Shown in pieces: positions 33,556 to 43,937 of a stretch of 64,000 nucleotides of DNA. Source of the DNA: CAVZTA01 sp963778025 (GTDB lineage: Bacteria; Chloroflexota; Limnocylindria; Limnocylindrales; CSP1-4); the NCBI GenBank assembly GCA_963778025.1, contig CAVZTA010000018.1, positions 28,638 to 92,637 of the forward strand, read 5' to 3'. Under the pieces are notes generated by a model. The model searched no databases, was not told the DNA's origin, and saw nothing but the letters and a program-made list of their open reading frames with translations. The position numbers were made by a program, and so were the translations under genes. The first letter of the stretch is position 1, and each line of letters begins with the position of its first letter.

Positions 33556-34894
33556 ATGCCCAGCGTCGTCCGTCGGTCGGCCGCCATCGGGGTGGCCCTG
33601 AGCCTGTCCATCGCGGGAGCCGCGTCTGCTGACACGGTGTCCGCCGATGCCGACCTCCTGCGTGCGTCGGTCCAGACGTTCGTCGACCTGGGCACCGCGA
33701 CACCCGGTTCGACGATCCACGTCGACGTCGGATTCGTGCTGTTCTGCCGCAACCTCTCGCACGTCGACCCCGGCGTGACCCTGTCGATCACGCCGGGCGG
33801 ATCGCCGCAGGCGCCGGCCGGCGGGTCCATCAGCGCGACGGCGACCTCGCTCGGACCGGTCCCCGACGACTGGCCGGCGGACGGGCAACCGTGCGTCGAC
33901 GATCCGGAGCTCGCGGGGACCCAGCCATCGCACGTCACGATCGTCGTGCCGCCGCTCGGTGGGCAGACCTACCAGTACTCGATGGGCTTCGGCCGGTCAC
34001 CGGCCGATGGCCTGTCCCTCGCGACGTCGGTCGGGTTCCGAGTCGCGGTCCCCGCGGCGCCGGTGAACACGCCTCCGGTGCTATCGCTTCCGGACGGGTT
34101 CACCGTCGAGGCCGATACGACCGGCGGCTGGACCGCCGCCTTCGATGCGTCGGCGACCGATGCCCAGGACGATCCCGAGCCGACCGTGACCTGCGTTCCG
34201 ACGTCGGGCGCGCTGCTGCCGATCGGGACGACGACGGTCTCCTGCACCGCCACCGACACCGCGGGCGCGTCCGCCTCCGGGTCGTTCGCCGTGACGGTCC
34301 GTGACACGACGGCGCCGTCGCTTGCCGGGATGCCGTCGGATCGCTCGATCGTGACGACCGATCCCGGCGGGACGACGGTCGCGTGGGATGCGCCGTCGGC
34401 CAGCGACGTCGCCGATAGCTCGCCGTCGGTCGCCTGCAGCCCCGCTTCGGGATCTGTCTTCCCGGTCGGCACGACGACCGTGACGTGCACGGCGACCGAT
34501 GCGAGCGGCAACCACTCGAGCGCCTCCTTCGAGGTGTCCGTCACCCTGCTCCGCCTCGCCGCGTGCGTTCGACGAACCGATCGGCGATGCCGGCGTCGTC
34601 CGTGTGGGGAACGGCCGGACGGTGCCGGTGAAGGTGCGGCTGACGCGGAACGGCGAGGAGCTGCGGAGCGGCGAGGTCTGGCTCTGGGCCGCGGATTGCG
34701 ACGGCTCGGGCGCCGGACGGCTGGTCCGCGCCGAGTGGCAGGCCGGGCGCTGGATGGCGCATCTCGATACCACCGACGCGCCGACAGGCTGCGCGACGAT
34801 CACCGTCAGGTCCGGGGGCCTGGTGTACGGCGGCTTCCAGCTCCAGGCGGAGGCCACCCCCGTGAAGGCGAAGGGCAAGCCGAAGGGCGGTTGA
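33556..34894 (+). CDS. Secreted HYR-domain protein, one frameshift
   Basis: ATG 33556 follows GGGAG and encodes a signal peptide (RSAAIGVALSLSIAGAASA). The mature N-terminal region (DADLLRASVQTFVDLG) contains a cysteine pair (FCRNLS and QPCVDD). Two HYR-like beta domains follow: NTPPVLSLPDGFTVEADTTG ending CTATDTAGASASGSF, and TTAPSLAGMPSDRSI ending CTATDASGNHSSASF. An extra base near 34553 shifts to RAFDEPIGDAGVVRVGNGRT, a C-terminal domain with VPVKVRLTRNGEEL. The corrected length is 445 residues. HYR domains usually occur in cell-surface adhesins. It sits between two other large exported proteins. Confidence 0.75.
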
Positions 34895-34917
34895 CAGCAC
34901 CGTCCGAGGTCTGTCCT

Positions 34918-34949
34918 GCGAGGCCGGTCCCGCCCGGGGCCGGCCTCGC
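34918..34949 (+). terminator. Hairpin terminator after the HYR gene
   Basis: GCGAGGCCGG (34918-34927) pairs with CCGGCCTCGC (34940-34949), extended inwards by a T-G pair and C-G pairs. Its core is nearly the same as the hairpin after the giant adhesin. Confidence 0.6.
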
Positions 34950-34977
34950 GAGTCATCGCAAGGTCCCCAACGCGCCG

Positions 34978-35007
34978 GACGTTGCAGGCTCCGGCACCGA
35001 CGTTGCA
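34978..35007. repeat. Direct repeat GACGTTGCA upstream of the adhesin gene
   Basis: GACGTTGCA occurs at 34978-34986 and 34999-35007, 21 bp apart (two helical turns), and the flanks also agree (C-S before, R-GC after). It lies in the 316 bp gap between the HYR protein and the adhesin, about 240 bp before the adhesin start, so it may be an operator. A TAGACC at 35190-35195 could be the -10. Nothing else is evident in this gap. Confidence 0.35.
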
Positions 35008-35243
35008 AGCGCGCACCACGAATGCGCCGGTGGTACTGGTAGTCCCGGGAACCGTCCGTACCATTCGGCTGGCCCACCCAGGGGGCAGAGCACCACCGAG
35101 CCGTTGGGGGACGGCGGTCGAACCGGGACGTTCTTCGGACTGATCCTTTTCATTCGACCCGCGCTCGCGCCCGCTCCATCGTCCTCCCCTAGACCCGGTG
35201 TCGCTTCGTCGTGTCCGTCACCGCGGTCGAGGTCTTATCGGCG

Positions 35244-38200
35244 ATGTCAAGCTCCCGGCGCTCCGTGCGTCTGCGCACGTTCCTTGCGGTCTTCCAGATC
35301 GTCCTCCTGATCTCGTCGCTGTTCGCGCCGATGGCTGCGATCGCGGCGGATCCGAGCGCATCGCCCGATCCATCGCCGTCGGCGGAACCGTCGGCCGAGC
35401 CGTCCGCGACCCCGGATCCGACGCCTGATCCGTCACCGGCGGCGACGCCCGACCCGACCCCCGAGGCGACGCCGGAACCCACGCCGGCCGCGCCTGCGGC
35501 AACGCCCGATCCGACCGCCCCGCCCTCCGAACCCTCGGCTGAGCCGTCCGCCGACCCGACGCCCGACCCGACCCCCGCGCCGACCTCGACCCCCGCGCCG
35601 GTCCGTCCGTACGTCGTGACGTTCGCGGCCGGCGTCTCTGCCGCCGACCAGAGCACCGCGATCACCGACGCGGGCGCCAGCGACGACGACACGATCGCCG
35701 TCCTTCGCCTCCACGCCGTCCGTGCCTCGGATGCAGCTGCCGCGAACCTGCGGGCCGACGCACGCGTCGCGTCCGTGGAACTCGATCGGACTCGCGCGGC
35801 GGAAGGCGCTCCTGACGACACGCGGTATGCCGACCAATGGGCGCTGCCGCGCATCGGGTGGGACTCCGTCTACGGGACGGCCGCGCCCTCGGGCTCGGCG
35901 ACCGTCGCGATCCTCGACACGGGTGTGGACACGACCCATCCCGACCTCGATGGCGTCGTCGTCAGCGGCGCCTCGTTCGTCACCGGCGCTCCCTGGTCAT
36001 CCGACACGAACGGCCACGGGACGGCGATGGCGGGCATCGTCGCCGCCGAGACGGGGAATGGGGCAGGCATCGCTGGCGTCGGGTTCGCCGGCGTTTCGGT
36101 GATGCCGGTCACGGTCCTCGGTGCGGATGGCACCGGCCGCGACAGCGACATCATCGAAGGCCTCGTGTGGGCCACCGACCACGGCGCTGACGTCGCGCTG
36201 CTGGCGTTCTCGGCCACCGGCTACTCCGCCGCCCTCCAGGCGGCGATCGACTACGCGTGGGGCCACGGTGTGGTCGTCGTCGCGGCCACGGGCAACGACG
36301 GCTCGACCACGCTCACCTTCCCGGCCGCGGATCGCGGCGTCATCGGCGTGTCCTCGACCGATGCGTCGGATGCGCTCTCGACTTCCTCGAACTTCGGCGC
36401 GTCGGTCTTCCTGGCCGCACCGGGCGAGGGGATCCTCACGACCGCCACCGGCGGCGGCTACGCGTCGGTGTCGGGGACGTCGGCCGCGGCCGCGCACGTC
36501 GCAGGCGCCGCGGCGCTCGTCGCCGCGTTCGATCCGTCGGCGTCCAACGGCGTGATCGTGGGCCGCCTGGCTCGCAACGCCGCTGCCGCGGGCACGCAGG
36601 CCGAGACCGGCAACGGACGCCTGGACCTGGCGCGCGCCCTCGGACGACACCTCGACGACGGCGATCCAGCCCGAGGGCGCCGCGCCCTCCGGCGACGGCG
36701 GCCCGTTCGTCGGCCCGTACGTGGCGGCCAGTAACGCAACTGTCAGCGGGATCGTCCGCGACTCGGTGACGCTCGCGCCCCTGTCCGGAGTGACCGTCAC
36801 CGCCTCGGGTGGCGGGACTGGCTCGGACGTCACCGATGGCACCGGTGCCTATCTGATCAGCGTGAGCTATGGCGGTAGTGGTCCGGTGTCCGTCACCGTC
36901 ACGGCTGCAGCCATCGCGGGGTACACCGCGACCGCAGGCTCAAGCGCAACCACGACTTGCTCCGGGAACGGCAATGGCACGTGCGTCCCGGCCGTTCGGA
37001 ATCTCACGCTGACGCCCGCGCAGAACCAGCTGAGCATCAACGACGTGTCCACGGCCGAGGGAACCGGAGCTGGCACGACGACCTTCACTTTCACCGTGAC
37101 GCGAACCGCCCTGTCGGGCGCGTCCGCGGTCGCCTGGGCCACGAGCCCCGGCACCGCGACCGCCGGCGCGACCTGCGTCGGCGCTGCGGACTACCAAACG
37201 GCCTCCGGGACCCTGAACTTCGCGGCAGGTGTCACGACGCAGACGCTCTCGGTCAATGTCTGTCGCGACGCCATCCAGGAGACGGACGAGACGTTCACCG
37301 TCACGCTGTCCTCGCCGACCAACGCCACGATCGTCGACGGCACGGGCACCGGCACGATCCTCAACGACGACTCGTCGTTCACGATCAACGACGTATCGGC
37401 CGCCGAAGGCACCGGCGCCGGGACGACCATCTTCACGTTCACCGTCACGAAGTCGGGTGCGAGCACCCTCACCTCGACCGTGGCATACACGACGACGCCG
37501 GGCTCGGCGACGGGTGGCGCCGCCTGCGCCGCCGGGATCGACTACGTGTCGACGAGCGGGACGTTGACCTTCGCCCCCGCGACCACGACTCAGACGATCG
37601 CGGTGACTGTCTGTCGCGATGCGCTGTTCGAGGCGAACGAGGCGTTCACGGTCGACCTGTCAAGCCCGACCAACGCGAACATCGCCGACGCCAGCGGGCT
37701 CGGCACGATCACCAACGACGACACGGCTCCGACGCTGTCGATCGACGACGTGTCGGCGGCCGAGGGCACCGGCGCCGGCACGACGACCTTCACGTTCACC
37801 GTCACGAAGACGGGCAGCACGGAGCTGCCCTCGTCGGTCAACTTCGCTACCGGCGGTGGGACAGCGACGGCCGGCGCGACGTGCACGGGTTCGACCGACT
37901 ACCAGTCGACCTCCGGCACCCTCACGTTCGCCGCGAACGTCGCCACGCAGACGGTGGCCGTCACCGTCTGTCGCGATGCGATCTTCGAAGCCAACGAGTC
38001 GTTCAACGTCACGCTCTCCGCGCCCACCGGGGCGACCATCGCCGACGGCACGGGTGCGGGAACGATCCAGAACGACGACACCGCGCCGACACTCTCGATC
38101 GACGACGTCAGTCAGGCCGAAGGGACCGGCGCGGGCACGACGACGTTCACGTTCACCGTGACCAAGTCGGGCGCGACGGAGCTCAACGCGACGGTCAACT

Positions 38201-41200
38201 ACGCGACCGCGGCGGGGACCGCTACGGCCGGTGCGTCCTGCACCGGCACGGTCGACTACGTCACCACCAGCGGCTCGTTGACGTTCCTGCCCGCCGACGC
38301 CACCAAGACCATCACGGTCACCGTGTGTCGCGATGCGGCGCCGGAGACGGATGAGACGTTCAACGTCAACCTGTCGAGCCCGGCGAACGCGACGCTCGCA
38401 GACGGCACCGGACTGGGCACCATCCAGAACGACGACAACAACGCGTCGATCTCGGGCTCCGTCTTCAACGACCTTGACGGCGACGGGACGTTCGACGCGG
38501 GCGAACCCGGCCTCTCGGGGGTCACCGTCACGCTCTCCGGAGCAGGCACGGGAACGACGACGACGAACGGCAGCGGGGCGTACAGCTTCACCGGCCTCGC
38601 CCCTGGCGCGTACTCGGTCGATTACACGGTCCCGACCAACTTCGTGAACACCGGGACGAAGCCGCGCTCGGTGACCTTGGCGGCCGGCCAGACGTCGACC
38701 GGCAACGACTTCTTCGCCCAGCAGCGCAACGCCTCCATCTCGGGCACCGTGTGGAACGACCTCAACGGCAACGGCGCCTTCGACAGCGGGGAAGTCGGGC
38801 TGTCCGCCGTGACCGTGAGCTACTCGGGCGGCACGCCGGCCACGAGCGGCAGCGTCGTCACGAATGGCTCGGGCGCGTATTCGATCACGGGCCTCCAGGC
38901 GGGGACGTATTCGGTCGATTACACCGTGCCCACGGGCTTCATCAACACCGGGACCAAGCCGATCACCGGCATCGTCCTCGCCGCCGGCGGTTCGAGCACC
39001 GGTCGGGACTTCTTCGCCCAGGCCGAGCATGCGAGCCTCACGCTCGACAAGTCGACGACGACCACGACCTATGACAGCGTCGGCGACACGATCTCGTACA
39101 GCTATCTGCTCACGAACGGCGGCAACGTGCCGCTCAGCGGCCCGTTCACGGTCACTGACGATCGCGCGACCGTCACGTGCCCCTCGACCGCCACACTCGC
39201 CGTCGGCGCGTCGATCACGTGCACGGCCACCTACAGCGTGACCCAGGCCGACATCGACAACGGCTCCGTCACCAACAAGGCGACCGCATCCGGCAAGTTC
39301 GGCGCGACGACCGTCACGTCGAACCAGGATCAGGTCACCGTCACCGCGACCCAGCAGGCCGCGCTGACCATCGATAAGAGCTCGCCGACAGCGTCCTACG
39401 ACTCGGTCGGCGACGTCCTCGCCTACAGCTACCTCGTCACCAACACCGGCAACGTGACCCTGAGTGGGCCGTTCACCGTGGCCGATGACCGCGCCGCGAA
39501 CGAGAGCTGCCCGGCCACCGCGAGTCTCGCCCCGGGTGCCAGCATCACGTGCTCGGCCAGCTACGCCGTGACCCAGGCCGACCTCGACGCGGGTTCGGTC
39601 ACGAACACGGCCACGGCCTCGGGCAGCTTCACCTACGCGGATGACAGCAGTCCGTCGGCGATCACGTCATCGGCGGACTCCGTGACCGTCACGGCCACCC
39701 AGTCGCCCGAGCTGACGATCGACAAGACCGTCGACGAGACCGACTTCGACCAGGTCGGCGACGTCCTCCACTACCACTTCCTCGTCACCAACACCGGCAA
39801 CGTCACCCTGAGCGGGCCGTTCACCGTGGCCGATGACCGCGCCACGAACGAGAGCTGCCCGGTCACGGCGACCCTCGCGCCCGGTGCGTCCATCACGTGC
39901 ACCGCGAGCTACACCGTCACCCAGGCCGACCTCGACGCCGGCGGCGTGACCAACACGGCCACCGCCTCGGGCGCGTTCACCGTTCTCCGGCGACACCGCC
40001 CCCACGACCATCACCTCGCTCAGCGACAGCGTCATCGTCGACGCCATCCAGGTCGTGACCCTCGACCTCGAGAAGTCGGGCACGCTCGACATCACCTCGA
40101 CCGCTCCGGCCACGCGCGCCGACCCGGGCGATCTCATCACGTTCACGTTCACCGTCGAGAACACGGGCAACGTCACCCTGACCGCGCCCGCCGTGTCCGA
40201 CGACCACTGCAGCCCGAGCTACGTGTCGGGTGACACGGGCACGGCGGGCAAGCTCGACGTGGGCGAGACGTGGACCTTCAGCTGCACCTACGCCATCACC
40301 CAGGCCGACATCGACGCGGGCTCGGTCAGCAACACCGCCTCGGCAGCCGCCGACGGTCCCCAGGGCGACCCCGGCGACACCGCCGACGACGCCACCGACA
40401 CCGACTCGACCACCGTGCCGGTGCCCCAGGTCGTGACCATCGACCTCGAGAAGTCGGGCACCCTCGACATGACCGTCGCGGGCTCGGCGACACGCGCCGA
40501 TCCGGGCGACAGGATCGACTACCTGTTCGACATCACCAACACCGGCAACGTCACGCTCCATGACGTGGCGCTGTCCGATGCCACCGTGGTCGAATCGTGC
40601 GGCACGTTCGACGGCACGCTCGATCCGGGTGAGCACGTCCAGTGCTTCGGCACGGTGACGCTCGCCCAGACGGATATCGACACCGGGTTCGTGGACAACA
40701 CGGCCGACGTGACCGCCACAGGCCCGCAGGACCAGGCGGCGACCGACCAGGACACGTTCTCGGTCACCGTGCCGCAGGTCGTCACGATCAGCATCGACAA
40801 GGTCGCCACGCTCCACCAGGACGTGGTCGCCCCGAACGATCGGGTCGACGCGGGCGACACCATCAGCTACGCGTTCACCGTCACCGATACCGGCAACGTC
40901 ACGCTCCACGACGTGGTCGTGACCGATCCGCTGACGGGCACCGACTGCACCATCGGGACGCTCACCCCGGGTGCCGTCGACAGCACCTGCTCGGCGACCT
41001 ACACGCTCCTCCAGAGCGACGTCGATGCCGGCCACCGGGCCAACACCGCCACGGTCAACGCCACGGGCCCGCAGCCGCTGCAGACGACCTCCGACACCGA
41101 CACCGAGGATGTCGCGCTGCCGGCGACCGGGGCGATCAGCGTCGACAAGGCGGGCTCCCTGGATATCGCATCCACCGCACCGACGACCCGGGCGAAACCC

Positions 41201-43824
41201 CGGCGACCTCATCAGCTACACGTTCGACGTCACCAACGACGGCAACGTGACCCTGCACGGCGTCACGGTCGTCGACCCGTCCGTCGTGGTCACCTGTCCG
41301 CCGGCGATCGAGCCGCTCTCGCCGGGTGAGACCGTCCAGTGCACGGCGGCCTACGCGATCACGCAGGGCGACATCGACACCGGACACGTCGACAACAGCG
41401 TCGAGGTTCGAGGCGAGACGCCGCAGGGCGCCTCCGCTGACCCGGCGGATGATGCCGTCGGCACCGACACGCACTCCGTCACCATCCCGCAGATCAAGAG
41501 CCTGGCCCTCGACAAGAGCTCCAGTGACGGTCCGTACGACACGGTCGGCGAGGTCCTGCACTACACCTACACGCTGACCAACACCGGGAACGTCACCCTC
41601 GGCGGGCCGTTCGATGTCACGGACGACAAGGCCGCGGACGCGGCGTGCACGGGCTCGACCGTGGCGCCCGGCGCCAGCGTGACCTGCTCCGGGACGTACG
41701 CCGTCACCCAGGACGACCTGGATGTCGGGTCGGTCACCAACTCGGCGACCGGCACGGCGAAGTTCGGCGCCGAGACCATCACGTCCAACGCGGACTCGGT
41801 CACGATCCTCGCCGACCAGAAGCCGTCGATCAGCCTCGTGAAGACCGCCACCCAGGCGAACTACAACGCGGCTGGTCAGACCCTCGACTACACGTACCTC
41901 GTGAAGAACACCGGCAATGTGACCCTCACGACGCCGGTCAGCGTCAGCGACGACAACGTCGACGCCGCGCCGGCCTATGACTCCGGCGACGCCGACAACG
42001 ACGGGAAGCTCGACGTCGGCGAGACGTGGGTCTTCACCGCCGAGCACAGCGTCACCCAGGACGATGTCGACGGCGGATCCGTCACCAATACCGCGACGGG
42101 GCACGCGACCTTCGGGTCGACGACCATCGACTCCGCGTCCAGGAGCGTCACCGTCAACGCCATCCAGAACCCGAGTCTCGACCTCACCAAGAGCGTCGCG
42201 GAATCGACGTACACCGATCAGAACCAGACGCTCCACTACACCTACGTCCTGACGAACGCCGGCAACGTGACGCTCACGATGCCGTTCGTGGGCGACGACA
42301 AGACGCCCACGCCCACCTACGCCTCGGGCGACACGGATGCCGACGGCAAGCTCGACGTCGGCGAGAAGTGGACCTACACGTCGACCTACCTGACGACGCT
42401 CGGCGACGTGTTCGCCGGCTCGGTCACCAACAACGCGGTCGGCCACGCCAAGTTCAAGTCGACCGACGTCACCAGCAACACCGCGACCAAGACCGTCGGC
42501 GCGACGGCGGCCGACATGGAGATCACGAAGACGAGCTCGGCGTCGACGGTCCTCGTCGACGACACCGTCACCTACACGGTGACGATCAAGAACAACGGGC
42601 CGAGCACGGCCAGCAACGTCAAGGTCAACGATCCGCTGCCGGCCGGAACGACGTTCGTGTCCGCGACGTCGACCCAGGGGACGTGCGACGCGACGGTCAC
42701 CTGCACCATCGGCAGCGTCACCAAGAACGCCACCGTGGTCATCACCATCAAGGTCAAGCCCGATCCAGGCTGGCACGTTCACGAACACGGCGACGGTCCT
42801 GGCCAACGAGAACGATCAGGTCCCGAGCAACAACAGCGCCACCGTTTCGACCACGGCCCTGCTTCGTCCGACGACGCTCGTGTACACCGGCGCCACCACC
42901 AGCGACTACCACGACGCGGCCGGCGTCTCGGCGAAGCTGACCGACAGCACCACCGGGACGCCCATCGCCGGCAAGCTCGTCACCTTCACCCTGAACGGCG
43001 CCGAGACCTGCAGCGGCACGACGAACGCCATGGGCGTCGCCTCGTGCTCCATCACCCCGAACGAGGCCGCCGGCACGTACTCGCTGGTCGCGGACTTCGC
43101 GGCGGACACGAAGTACGACTCCACGTCGACGAGCGTGTCCTTCGTCGTCACGAAGGAGCAGACGGCGACGACCTACACCGGGCCGACCGGCCCGATCCTC
43201 AACGGGTCGACGGTGACGCTCTCCGGCGTGCTCAAGGAGGACGGCGTGACGCCCATCGCGGGTCGCACGTTGACCCTCAAGCTCGGCACGCAGTCCTGCA
43301 CCGCCCTCACCAATGGAAGCGGCGTCGCGAGCTGCACCGTGACCGCGGCGCAGCCCTTGGGCCCGGGGACCGCCCAGGCCATCTTCGCGGGCGACGCGTA
43401 CTACCTGCCGTCGTCCGACTCCAAGGCCACCCTGATCTACGCGAATGCGCCAGGCGTCGGGGGTGGGGCATTCGTGATCGGCGATCAGAGCACGACCGGG
43501 ACCGTGAACTTCTGGGGCAGCCAGTGGTCCACGAACAACAAGGTGAGCGGCGGGGCCGCGCCGGCATCCTTCAAGGGCTTCGCCAAGTACCCGGCCGCAC
43601 CGACCTGCGGTGCCACGTTCACGACCGACCCCGGCAACAGCGCTCCGCCTCCGAACGGCCCGCTGCCTGCCTACATGGCCGTGATCGTCACGAGCAAGGT
43701 CACCAAGTCGGGATCCACGATCTCGGGGACCATCTCGAAGATCGTCATCGTGAAGACCAACCCGGGCTATGACAGCGATCCGGGCCACCCTGCCGGAGGC
43801 ACGGTCGTCGCCACGGTCTGCTGA
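35244..43824 (+). CDS. Giant secreted subtilisin-adhesin (S8 protease, Calx-beta, SdrD B, DUF7507 repeats), four frameshifts
   Basis: ATG 35244, with GAGG upstream, starts a signal peptide (FLAVFQIVLLISSLFAPMAA) and a Pro/Ala/Ser linker. A prodomain-like stretch precedes an S8 protease with the complete triad Asp225 (ILDTGVD), His258 (NGHGTAMAG) and Ser413 (GTSAAAAHVAG), plus AATGNDG. Then come a cysteine-bearing carboxypeptidase-regulatory-like unit, four Calx-beta domains, two SdrD B-type domains, ten DUF7507-like repeats, one DUF11-like repeat, two Ig-like domains with cysteine pairs and a terminal domain (FVIGDQSTTGTVNFWGSQW). Single extra bases near 36642, 39982, 41195 and 42768 must be removed; the result is exactly 2858 residues. 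The part after 36642 has no signal peptide of its own, supporting one protein. No LPXTG or C-terminal anchor is visible. Role: surface adhesion or matrix, possibly self-processed. Confidence 0.82.
37030..38440 (+). repeat. Four tandem Calx-beta repeats in the adhesin
   Basis: Four units of about 350 bp each begin with (S/T)I(N/D)DVS-AEGTGAGTT, contain a cysteine pair (one before DY, one in V-VCRDA) and end GTI-NDD. Calx-beta domains bind calcium in cell-surface proteins; the cysteine pair probably stabilises each unit outside the cell. Confidence 0.85.
38443..39027 (+). repeat. Two tandem SdrD B-like (Cna B-type) repeats in the adhesin
   Basis: Two units start NASISGSVFNDLDGDGTFDAG and NASISGTVWNDLNGNGAFDSG and share SVDYTVPT-F-NTGTKP. 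The Asp/Asn-rich loops match the calcium-binding loop of SdrD B domains, which act as rigid stalks. Confidence 0.85.
39028..42505 (+). repeat. Ten tandem DUF7507/DUF11-like repeats in the adhesin
   Basis: Units begin at about 39028, 39358, 39708, 40050, 40431, 40777, 41132, 41492, 41818 and 42167. Each has a (L/I)DK or LEKS start, a TNTGNVTL core, and TQ-D-D-G-V-N-A near the end; an eleventh, more divergent DUF11 unit starts at 42507. The units at 40050 and 40431 begin almost identically at DNA level (gacctcgagaagtcgggcac shared), pointing to recent duplication. Confidence 0.85.
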
Positions 43825-43845
43825 TCTACCCGACTCCGAGCGCGC

Positions 43846-43882
43846 GAGAGAGGCCGGTCCCCACGGGCCGGCCTCTCTCTTT
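43846..43882 (+). terminator. Rho-independent terminator after the adhesin
   Basis: GAGAGAGGCCGG (43846-43857) pairs with CCGGCCTCTCTC (43868-43879); three more inner pairs close a CCAC loop, and TTT follows. It sits 22 bp after the adhesin stop codon. Confidence 0.8.
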
Positions 43883-43925
43883 GGCTCGCGCGCGCGGCCG
43901 GCGGCACGAACCGCCCTCGCGGACC

Positions 43926-43931
43926 GACAAT
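43926..43931 (+). promoter_or_regulatory. Possible -10 of a near-leaderless uvrC promoter
   Basis: GACAAT lies six nucleotides before the uvrC GTG, the same spacing as at uvrA and uvrB, though it differs from TANNNT at the first base. A short GAGG also lies between it and the start. No LexA-type box is present here. Confidence 0.35.
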
Positions 43932-43937
43932 CGAGGC

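Noticed and set aside
31245..33938. Open frame of about 897 residues on the minus strand opposite the phosphatase
   Set aside because: Composition typical of antisense reading of GC-rich genes, and no ribosome site, domain or promoter.
34895..35210. Possible riboswitch in the adhesin leader
   Set aside because: The gap has GC-rich stems but no match to a c-di-GMP, c-di-AMP, cobalamin or other consensus that I can recognise.
39028..42505. Regularly spaced repeats as a possible CRISPR array
   Set aside because: Period of about 350 bp, protein-level conservation and an open reading frame show that they are DUF7507-like domains.
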